Source: an uncultured Clostridia bacterium
GTDB taxonomy: Bacteria > Bacillota > Clostridia > Christensenellales > Borkfalkiaceae
Direction of reading: 5' to 3'
NCBI GenBank assembly: GCA_945835865.1
Contig: CAMAJQ010000076.1
Span: 1-5,385 of the forward strand
Length of the DNA: 5,385 nucleotides
The notes beneath the pieces were generated by a model, which did no database searches, was not told the origin of the DNA, and worked only from the letters and a program-made list of their open reading frames with translations. Positions 1 through 5,385 of this stretch are shown here, one piece after another. The first letter of the stretch is position 1, and the number at the start of each line of letters is the position of its first letter. The translations under genes and the position numbers were made by a program.

Positions 1-1173
1 GAACACTTCCTTCCGCTCGGGCGAGGCGAAATGGGTCTGCTTTTCGGGCATGACGACGACGTCCTTTCCGATCTCTTTCAGATCCGTTTCAAGCGGGTTC
101 TCGTAAAAAAACGACTTCCCGTCCGCCGAAAAAGAAGACAGCAGATTGTTGTAGAGGATCCTCTCGATCACATCCGCGTAGCAGGCGTTCAGACCGAATC
201 TCTGCATCCTGAGGTTAAACATGAGAAAGGCGATGCAGGCGCAACTCTCGCAATAGGCGTGCAGATTGTCCAGATCGTAAGGAACGGTGAACGCCTCGCA
301 GAGATAGGTAGAGCCGACCCCGCCCGTGATATACATCTTTCCGTCCGTGATATCTTTCCAGACGCGGCGGCAGGCTTCGTAAAGCCTCTCGTCCTGCGTT
401 TCGAAAGCGACGTCCGCCATCGCCATATACAGGTAATTCGCCATGACCGCGTGCCCTTCCGCGCGCTCGAGGTCGAAGACTTCCACGGCGGACTGATCGC
501 AGGAGGGATAGACGTTTTCGTAATATTCCTCTTTCTGCCGCCCGCGGGCGAACAGAAAGTGTTTCGCCATTTCCAGGTGTTTTGCGTTTCCGCCGTAGCG
601 GTAGAGTTTATACAGGGCGAGTTCGATCTCCTCGTGCCCGCAGGTGACGTAACCCGCCGTCTTATCGGTGATGAAAGCCCGTTCGATACAGTCGACGTAA
701 TCGAGCGCGATGCGGTAAAGTTTATCCTTTCCCGTCGATTTTTTGTATTCGATCGCCGCTTCGATCAGATGCCCCGCGCAGTACAACTCGTGATCGAGCC
801 GATGACGGAAAGTCTCCTCCGGGCGCACCTGCTGGAAATAAGAGTTCAGATAGCCGTCGTCCCGCCGATGTTTCTCCATGCTTTCGACCAGCTCGTCGAT
901 AAACGCCTCTTCTTCGGCAAACGCCTCCCGGTCCTTGCGCATGAGCAGCGCGACGCCCTCGATAAATTTCGCGACGTCGCTGTCATAGGCGAAATTGAGG
1001 GGTCCGTTCGTCTTATAATGGTTGAAGCGGACGGCGTCGAACCGCCCCGTCTCTTCAAAGCGCTTTCGGATGCAGGGAACGCTCGTCTGCGCGACCGTCC
1101 GATACCGTTCCTGCCAGAATCCTTCTTTCAGATCGACTCTGTCGAAGGAAATATTTTCGATCTTTTCAGTCAT
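1..1173 (-). CDS. GH127 (DUF1680) beta-L-arabinofuranosidase-like glycoside hydrolase, 3' end cut by the window
   Basis: I translated this frame by hand: 391 codons are open from the ATG at 1173 down to base 1, with no stop, so the C-terminal part lies outside the window. Family members are usually about 600-700 aa. The family uses a zinc-thiolate site and a cysteine nucleophile to cleave terminal beta-L-arabinofuranosides; some members act on other sugars such as aceric acid. Visible family blocks are DGYLNSYF (about 106-113), DHELYCAGHLIEAA (127-140), GHEEIELALYKLY (179-191), GHAV (240-243), MYITGGVGS (280-288), EAF (293-295), ESCA (309-312) and FFYENPLE (355-362). By spacing against Bifidobacterium HypBA1, E293 matches the catalytic E322, E309 and C311 match zinc ligands E338 and C340, and H128, H180 and H241 match active-site histidines. 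The Cys-Cys pair carrying the nucleophile should follow immediately after the cut. No signal peptide is seen, so it is probably cytoplasmic. The start is fixed by an upstream SD-like sequence and overlaps the ADPRG gene by 8 bases. Family assignment is firm; exact substrate is unknown. Confidence 0.93.
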   Translation of the reverse strand, partial: MTEKIENISFDRVDLKEGFWQERYRTVAQTSVPCIRKRFEETGRFDAVRFNHYKTNGPLNFAYDSDVAKFIEGVALLMRKDREAFAEEEAFIDELVESMEKHRRDDGYLNSYFQQVRPEETFRHRLDHELYCAGHLIEAAIEYKKSTGKDKLYRIALDYVDCIERAFITDKTAGYVTCGHEEIELALYKLYRYGGNAKHLEMAKHFLFARGRQKEEYYENVYPSCDQSAVEVFDLERAEGHAVMANYLYMAMADVAFETQDERLYEACRRVWKDITDGKMYITGGVGSTYLCEAFTVPYDLDNLHAYCESCACIAFLMFNLRMQRFGLNACYADVIERILYNNLLSSFSADGKSFFYENPLETDLKEIGKDVVVMPEKQTHFASPERKEVF

Positions 1174-2572
1174 TTTTGCACCCTTTCCCCGTTCGGATCG
1201 AAGGATTTCTCCCGCAGACGGCGGCAAAGCACCTTTCGGCGCATTCCGAAATGGCGATCGTTCCGACCCCGCACATCTCCGTCACGATGGTGTCGTGCAG
1301 GGGCGCCTTCCATTTTTCGGGAATTTTTTCCGCCCCGTTGAGCACGCCGAGGATACAGCCGACGGTCGCGCCGTTACAATCGGTATCGAGCCCGCCGAGC
1401 ACGGCGTTCGTGATCCCCTTTTCAAAATCCCCCTGCGAATAGAGCAGAGCGGCGGTCAGGAGACAGTCGTTGTTGAGGGAATGGATCCAGGAGCATTTTT
1501 CGTATTTCCGCCAGATCGCCTCGGCGATATCGCAGAAATCGTCGTACCGATCCACGAGCTCGAAGGCGTAGGAAATCGCCTCGTACAGTCTCGAACGGGC
1601 GGGGACCGCGGTCATCGCCTTACGGACCAAAGTGCGGACGTCCTTCTCCGCGTACGCAAGGGAGATGAGGGCGGAGGCGTAAATCGCGCTGTACACGCCG
1701 TTTCTCTCGTGAGAGAGGATCGCGTCCTGATACGCCATCTTCGTCGCCGCGACGGGCATATTCGGAGCGCACATGGAATAGCCGTCGACGCGGATACGCG
1801 CCCCGAGATATTCCCGATACGGATTATCTTTCTCCCTGATTTCAGGCAGTTTTGCGTCGAACTGCTCGTAATCGGGCGTACAGACGGAAGGAAATGTAAG
1901 ACAGAAATTGATATACGCCTGCTCTTCCGCCGTGCAGATCTGACGGGCGGTCAGACGGGCGGTCCACTCGGTCACGACGTCCAGCGTCCTGAAATCGTAT
2001 CCTTTCTTTTCAAACAGGAGCATGCCGATGATCGAATAGCGGATGTCGTCGTCGCCGTCGGCAAAACGGACGTTCTCCCGCGTGCTGTTCCGGCATATCG
2101 GATGAGAGATCGCCCTCCCGCACTCCTTGGTATACTCCGAAAATTCGGGAACGTAGCCGTCGATAGGGTAAGCGCCCGCCCCCTCGAAATATTTCCTGAC
2201 GTGTTCCCACCCGTGGCGTTTTTCGTCCCCGCACACGAACGGGTCTCTTTCCAGCGGTTTTCCGAGGTTGCATCCGATGCATCTGCCGAGCCATCCGCCG
2301 TACATTTTATCGTACAGAAGATCTCCGTCCATCAGAACGGAATCGGAAAAACGGCTGTCCTTCATGATTTCCTCGTATCCGTCCGGCTCGATATACGGGA
2401 AATCCGCCGACGGTTTCAGCGCCGTCAGTTTTCCGTACACCGCCCGCAGAGCGGTCTCGTCTTCGCCCGCCGCCTCAAACTCTTTCCTCAATTCCCCGAC
2501 GGAGCACCCCTGCTGTTCTCTCAGAGAGATCTCCTCTGCAACCGTATTTTTCAAACTATCCCAAACCGGCAT
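1166..2572 (-). CDS. ADP-ribosylglycohydrolase (ADPRG/DraG-like) family protein, substrate unknown
   Basis: A complete 468-aa protein. Known ADPRG-fold enzymes use a binuclear Mg2+ site to cleave glycosidic bonds to ADP-ribose, but many members in carbohydrate loci have no defined substrate. Residues 1-85 form an N-terminal extension of unknown role. The family core begins at DKMYGGWLGRCIGCNLGKPLE (88-108), the usual D..GG.lG...G...GKP.E block. Metal-site candidates are the acidic cluster DGDDDI (172-177), where many relatives have TDDT, and GGLDTDCNGA (393-402), matching the C-terminal GGDTD-type block with D396 and D398. HERNGVYSAIYAS (288-300) and IPEKW (417-421) are also family-like. No signal peptide or membrane segment is visible, so it is probably cytoplasmic. 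The ATG at 2572 follows AAGGAG at 8 bases, which settles the start. The last codons overlap the GH127 start (shared ATGACTGA), so the two are probably co-translated. Family call is firm; role in glycan breakdown is inferred from neighbours only. Confidence 0.92.
   Translation of the reverse strand: MPVWDSLKNTVAEEISLREQQGCSVGELRKEFEAAGEDETALRAVYGKLTALKPSADFPYIEPDGYEEIMKDSRFSDSVLMDGDLLYDKMYGGWLGRCIGCNLGKPLERDPFVCGDEKRHGWEHVRKYFEGAGAYPIDGYVPEFSEYTKECGRAISHPICRNSTRENVRFADGDDDIRYSIIGMLLFEKKGYDFRTLDVVTEWTARLTARQICTAEEQAYINFCLTFPSVCTPDYEQFDAKLPEIREKDNPYREYLGARIRVDGYSMCAPNMPVAATKMAYQDAILSHERNGVYSAIYASALISLAYAEKDVRTLVRKAMTAVPARSRLYEAISYAFELVDRYDDFCDIAEAIWRKYEKCSWIHSLNNDCLLTAALLYSQGDFEKGITNAVLGGLDTDCNGATVGCILGVLNGAEKIPEKWKAPLHDTIVTEMCGVGTIAISECAERCFAAVCGRNPSIRTGKGCKND
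1181..1186 (-). promoter_or_regulatory. Ribosome binding site for the GH127 gene, inside the end of the ADPRG gene
   Basis: Read on the minus strand, GGGAAAGGGTGC precedes the ATG at 1173. The AAAGGG core sits 7 bases upstream of the start. It is a moderate rather than perfect Shine-Dalgarno match and lies within the last codons of the ADPRG gene. This fits translational coupling and supports the chosen start. Confidence 0.6.
1942..1965. repeat. In-frame 12-base tandem direct repeat within the ADPRG gene
   Basis: On the plus strand GACGGGCGGTCA (1942-1953) is followed directly by GACGGGCGGTCC (1954-1965), 11 of 12 bases identical. On the coding strand this gives the repeated tetrapeptide pattern W-T-A-R-L-T-A-R at about residues 203-210. 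It keeps the reading frame, so it is a small local duplication or chance, not damage to the gene. Confidence 0.6.
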
Positions 2573-2580
2573 ATTTTGTT

Positions 2581-2586
2581 CTCCTT
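2581..2586 (-). promoter_or_regulatory. Strong Shine-Dalgarno sequence for the ADPRG gene
   Basis: The plus-strand CTCCTT reads AAGGAG on the minus strand, 8 bases before the ATG at 2572. This is close to the consensus and decides the start codon. It is clearly stronger than the sites in front of the other two genes. Confidence 0.85.
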
Positions 2587-2619
2587 CCGTCTGTCGACGT
2601 GTTCCGATCAGATGATTAG

Positions 2620-2649
2620 ATTATAATAAGTATATATTATTTTTTATAA
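2620..2649 (-). promoter_or_regulatory. Candidate sigma-A type promoter in the GH38-ADPRG gap
   Basis: On the minus strand a perfect -10 hexamer TATAAT (2625-2620) lies 18 bases after TTATAA (2649-2644), a 4-of-6 match to the -35 consensus TTGACA. The start of transcription would fall near 2613, giving a leader of about 40 bases with the strong ribosome binding site. The 82-base gap has no GC-rich hairpin with a T tract, so read-through from the GH38 gene also seems possible. AT-rich gaps often contain TATAAT by chance, so this is a candidate only. Confidence 0.45.
2623..2640. promoter_or_regulatory. Imperfect AT-rich palindrome overlapping the candidate -10, possible operator
   Basis: The 18-base plus-strand sequence ATAATAAGTATATATTAT has 6-base inverted arms (ATAATA and TATTAT as read on the minus strand) separated by 6 bases. 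It overlaps the candidate -10 box of the ADPRG promoter, a position typical of repressor sites. A similar 14-base stretch occurs at the right edge of the window (5372-5385, 12 of 14 matches). Low complexity makes chance symmetry a real alternative. Confidence 0.3.
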
Positions 2650-2654
2650 GCGCG

Positions 2655-5300
2655 TCAATGATTTCTGATATTGAGGGAAACGATCTGTTTCCTGCCGAAC
2701 TTCAACTCCGCCTTCCCCTTTCCGAGGAAAGCGAATTCGTCTTCCGCGAGATTGGTCAGATATACGTCTCCTTCGCAGAAGAAATCCGTACGGACTTCGT
2801 CCTCGGAGAAGTTGACCATCCGGACGATAAGACCTTCGCCCATCGCCTCCTTGAACGCCGTGACGGCGATCCGATCGTCCCCGACGCGGAACGCCCCCGA
2901 ACGGGCAACGCAGACGGAAGCGTATTCGTCGTCCGGATAATACAGCGCCTGCAGGGCGGAATCCTGCACCGCGAATCTGCCCCCCGAAAACTTGTGCGGA
3001 TCGCACGGGGCGAACCGGCTCACAAGCCCCAGGCGGAAACGCTTGGCGGCGAGCAGCGCACGATGGGGAGAGAGCGCCTCCGGAAGAAACGCCAGCCTTC
3101 CCGACAGTTTTCTGAGGCACTGGTTTTCGGGGACTTCCCACTGTTTTCCGCCGACGGGGCGGAGAGAGCCCGTGTCTCTCGAAATGACGCCCGTTCCCCG
3201 GACCAGCGTCAGGCAAAGGGTATCCTCCACCTTCTCAAACTCGTACTGCCCGCAGGAAAACAGGGTAAAGCCGCGGTTTTCCGTCTGCGCGACGACGAAA
3301 GAGGAGTTGTGATGGGTGCGGGAATGAGAAAGCGGACAGTTGTCGTCCGGACGGCGGACGCCGTAATCGAAGGGACTGTCCGAAACGACCTGACCGATCT
3401 CCCCGATACGGAACGCAAGCCGGACGCGGTGATCTCTCGCCCGGTTATCCAATTCGTACTCCGCCTCGACGATCTCGCTCCCCTCTTTCAGAATAAAGGT
3501 GACCGAACAACGGCAAAGCGTTTTACGCCCGCTTCTCTTCTTCTCTGCAAAGAGATATCTCTCCGGACAGACGACCTTGAAATCCGCCCTCGCCTTTTTG
3601 ACGAGAGGAGTGTCGCAGACGACGGTGAAGCCGACCGCTCGGAACGTCGACGGGGCTTCTTCGCCCGGCTCGAACAGATAGGAGTCTCCCCGGTCCGCCT
3701 GTTCCTCGATCCCGATAAAATCGCGGAATATCCCGCCGTTTTTCTTATTCAGAAGGCAGATCGTTCCCCCGTCGGAGTAGATCTTATAAACGTCGTTCTC
3801 ACATCCCGCGTGGCGGGCGACGGCAGGAATTCCCCTTTCGCCCGGTACGACGAGATAATTCTTCGCCCCGTACCCTTCCACGTTTTCCGCCGCGAAGCGG
3901 ACGCGGTACTCTCTGACCGTCATCACGCCGGGCAGATTCATCGGGCTGAACACGTCGAAGGGTCGTACCCGTTCTCCGTCGATCTGATAGGGAACGGCAC
4001 GACCTTCCCCGTCGAAAATGGCAAAACGGTCTACTTTTTCGCTCTCGGGGAAGCAGAAGGTCTCCTCTACGATCCCGCCGCACTCCCCCTCCGAAGGATT
4101 GAACACGCTGACGAGATAATGGTCTTTCTTTTCTTCCGGCGCGGAATGCCAGGCGAGGAAGTCCATTCCCCTGACGAGAAGATCTCTCTGCATCTCGCCG
4201 ATGCGGAGAAGCGCGTCCTCCATATGGGCGTGCGTCTCGTCGCGGGAACAGCCGCAGATATTGTCGTGGGGATAAATTTTCAGAAGTTCTTTCCAGATAT
4301 ATTCGAGATGGTCGGACGGATAAATCCCCTCCGCGCTCCTTTCCAGAAACGCGTACAGAGGTTCCAGAATGCCCGTCTGCATATCCTGCGCAACCGCGCT
4401 GAGCTGCTTGAGATAGACGCGGGAAGACCAACAGCCCTTCAGCATCTGCCCGTCTTCTCCTTTTTCGAGCGCGCCCTCGAAGACGGTCAGTTCCTCCCTC
4501 TTGTCCTTCAGACAATCCTTCAGCATGGCGACGTATTCGTCCAGAGAATACTGCCCGACGTCGAATCCTTCTTCCCGCAGTTTTCCGATGACCTCGAGGA
4601 CGTCCGGTTGGGGATCGAGATGATCCACCCCGTTCATCAGAAGGAAATAGGGCGAGACGTTGAGTCCGGTGAATTCCCGACGGTTGAGTTCCAGCCACTG
4701 CTTTGCCTTTTCTCCGTCCGCGGGCAGCCGTTGCGCGTTGTTATACCACAGCCGCATGAACACGGCGACGCACTCCGTTCCGTCCGCTCCCCTCCAGATA
4801 AATTCCGTCGGCGTCCTTTTCAGCCGGAGCGCTCCGTTTTCGACGTCGTAAGTGCGGTAACCGCGCGCAAAGATGAAATTATCGATATGAAAACCCTTCA
4901 GGATCTGCGGCATCTGGGAAATATTGCCGAACTGATCGGGCGCGTACCCCACGCGGGAACACCTGCCGAAACGCTCCGCCGTGCGGATTCCCTTCTGCAG
5001 ATTCTTGACCGTCGTCTCGCCGCCGGAGAGATAAAAATCGTTTTGCAGATACCACGGACCGACGATCAGCCTGCCCTCCGCAACGTATTTTTTCAGAAGA
5101 GCCTCTTTCTCCGGTCTGATTTCGAGATAATCTTCCAGAACGACCGTCTGCGAATCCAGGTGAAAGACGTAATCCGGCTGTTCCCCAAGGATCTTCAGAA
5201 GCCGGTCTATCATCCCGACGAGTCTGAATCTGAAAACGCTGAAGGGCATATACCATTCCCTGTCCCAATGCGTATGAGAAATTACAATGTACTTTTCCAT
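2655..5300 (-). CDS. GH38 family alpha-mannosidase, intact
   Basis: A complete 881-aa retaining alpha-mannosidase that would remove terminal alpha-linked mannose, probably in the cytoplasm because no signal peptide is seen. The N-terminal catalytic domain (about 1-265) opens with HTHWDREW (9-16); H11 and D13 are the expected Zn2+ ligands. APDQFGN (120-126) carries D122, the expected nucleophile and metal ligand. NGVDH (224-228, D226 or nearby) is where I would look for the acid/base. A helical middle domain (about 275-375) contains HDNICGCSRDETH (345-357), with H345 as the fourth metal ligand. The C-terminal beta-rich region (about 395-881) shows DNRARDHR (618-625), QTENRGFTLF (672-681) and GQYEFE (684-689). 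Length and layout resemble the bacterial MngB-type mannosidases (about 880 aa), but the substrate cannot be told apart from sequence alone. The start is placed at the conserved HTHWD-proximal Met, although the ribosome binding site is poor. It is the first gene of the minus-strand group. Confidence 0.96.
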   Translation of the reverse strand: MEKYIVISHTHWDREWYMPFSVFRFRLVGMIDRLLKILGEQPDYVFHLDSQTVVLEDYLEIRPEKEALLKKYVAEGRLIVGPWYLQNDFYLSGGETTVKNLQKGIRTAERFGRCSRVGYAPDQFGNISQMPQILKGFHIDNFIFARGYRTYDVENGALRLKRTPTEFIWRGADGTECVAVFMRLWYNNAQRLPADGEKAKQWLELNRREFTGLNVSPYFLLMNGVDHLDPQPDVLEVIGKLREEGFDVGQYSLDEYVAMLKDCLKDKREELTVFEGALEKGEDGQMLKGCWSSRVYLKQLSAVAQDMQTGILEPLYAFLERSAEGIYPSDHLEYIWKELLKIYPHDNICGCSRDETHAHMEDALLRIGEMQRDLLVRGMDFLAWHSAPEEKKDHYLVSVFNPSEGECGGIVEETFCFPESEKVDRFAIFDGEGRAVPYQIDGERVRPFDVFSPMNLPGVMTVREYRVRFAAENVEGYGAKNYLVVPGERGIPAVARHAGCENDVYKIYSDGGTICLLNKKNGGIFRDFIGIEEQADRGDSYLFEPGEEAPSTFRAVGFTVVCDTPLVKKARADFKVVCPERYLFAEKKRSGRKTLCRCSVTFILKEGSEIVEAEYELDNRARDHRVRLAFRIGEIGQVVSDSPFDYGVRRPDDNCPLSHSRTHHNSSFVVAQTENRGFTLFSCGQYEFEKVEDTLCLTLVRGTGVISRDTGSLRPVGGKQWEVPENQCLRKLSGRLAFLPEALSPHRALLAAKRFRLGLVSRFAPCDPHKFSGGRFAVQDSALQALYYPDDEYASVCVARSGAFRVGDDRIAVTAFKEAMGEGLIVRMVNFSEDEVRTDFFCEGDVYLTNLAEDEFAFLGKGKAELKFGRKQIVSLNIRNH

Positions 5301-5321
5301 AATATTCCGAACCGTTTAAAA

Positions 5322-5351
5322 CTTATATTTATCCGTATAAAAAAGTGTCTG
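5322..5351 (-). promoter_or_regulatory. Weak candidate promoter for the GH38 gene
   Basis: On the minus strand CAGACA (5351-5346, 4 of 6 to the -35 consensus) is followed after 18 bases by TATAAG (5327-5322, 5 of 6 to the -10 consensus). The start of transcription would be near 5315, giving a leader of only about 15 bases. Just before the ATG at 5300 there is no good Shine-Dalgarno sequence, only CGGAAT. Other -10 choices, such as TATACG at 5339-5334, are possible. Confidence 0.35.
5328..5341. promoter_or_regulatory. Near-palindrome centred on CG, possible repressor operator
   Basis: TTTATCCGTATAAA pairs at 6 of 7 symmetric positions around a central CG. A short near-palindrome with central CG just upstream of a sugar-hydrolase gene resembles the operators of LacI-family regulators. 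It falls between the candidate -35 and -10 boxes of the GH38 promoter, where a bound repressor would block transcription. No regulator gene is in the window, so the assignment is an inference. Confidence 0.35.
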
Positions 5352-5354
5352 TAT

Positions 5355-5384
5355 TTGGGAACAATTCGTTGACATACTTATAAT
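5355..5384 (+). promoter_or_regulatory. Possible divergent (rightward) promoter at the window edge
   Basis: On the plus strand TTGGGA (5355-5360) is followed after 18 bases by a perfect TATAAT (5379-5384). A perfect TTGACA also lies at 5369-5374, which could be a -35 box with its -10 beyond the window. Either reading would serve a rightward gene outside the window, for instance a divergently encoded regulator. The evidence is only hexamer matches in AT-rich DNA. Confidence 0.25.
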
Positions 5385-5385
5385 A

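Noticed and set aside
31..1341. Plus-strand open frame of 436 codons over the left end
   Set aside because: Antisense mirror of the GH127 gene. The minus-strand translation matches GH127 blocks continuously to the window edge, so the plus-strand frame is a shadow.
1166..2572. Toxin-antitoxin or effector-immunity ADP-ribosylhydrolase
   Set aside because: No ADP-ribosyltransferase or toxin-like gene adjoins it; the neighbours are glycoside hydrolases.
1022..2626. Plus-strand open frame of 534 codons over the ADPRG gene
   Set aside because: Exact codon mirror of the ADPRG gene, with no recognisable domain and no evident ribosome binding site; the sense frame has conserved motifs throughout.
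2587..2654. Rho-independent terminator after the GH38 gene
   Set aside because: The only inverted repeat is all A and T and is not followed by a T tract in the direction of transcription, so a stable terminator is not supported.
2573..2654. Small gene or insertion-sequence remnant in the gap
   Set aside because: No open frame with a ribosome binding site, no terminal inverted repeats and no flanking target duplication.
2658..5372. Plus-strand open frame of 904 codons covering the whole GH38 gene
   Set aside because: It is codon-aligned antisense to a clearly real GH38 gene, its translation shows no recognisable motif, and it exists because the GH38 gene avoids TTA, CTA and TCA.
5301..5385. 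Riboswitch or small RNA in the leader of the GH38 gene
   Set aside because: The 85 bases are AT-rich with no extended GC-paired stems or recognisable aptamer core; only short operator-like symmetry is seen.

Overview
The window looks like a piece of a bacterial carbohydrate-catabolism locus. All three genes lie on the minus strand, so transcription runs right to left. By eye the coding DNA is in the mid-50s % GC, while the two gaps are very AT-rich. ADPRG has a good AAGGAG ribosome binding site. These traits, with the gene content, suggest a Bacillota/Clostridia-type gut or fibre-degrading bacterium. That is inference: no taxonomic marker is present.

Layout in transcription order: (1) 5385-5301, an AT-rich leader with promoter-like and operator-like sequence. 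(2) 5300-2655, a complete family GH38 alpha-mannosidase of 881 aa. (3) 2654-2573, an 82-base AT-rich gap with its own promoter-like -10, an imperfect palindrome and an AAGGAG ribosome binding site. (4) 2572-1166, a complete 468-aa protein of the ADP-ribosylglycohydrolase (ADPRG/DraG-like) family. (5) 1173-1, the first 391 residues of a GH127 (DUF1680) beta-L-arabinofuranosidase-like enzyme. It overlaps the previous gene by 8 bases and runs off the left edge just before the expected catalytic cysteine pair.

None of the three proteins has a visible signal peptide, so they probably act in the cytoplasm on imported oligosaccharides. GH38 would remove alpha-mannosyl units and GH127 beta-L-arabinofuranosyl (or related furanosyl) units. 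The ADPRG-family protein has no assigned substrate. Its tight coupling to GH127 suggests a role in handling a glycoside or furanoside rather than in protein ADP-ribosylation. No transporter, regulator, RNA gene, mobile element or CRISPR array is visible.

The plus strand carries three very long open frames mirroring the three genes. They exist because all three genes avoid the codons TTA, CTA and TCA completely. I treat them as shadows, not genes.
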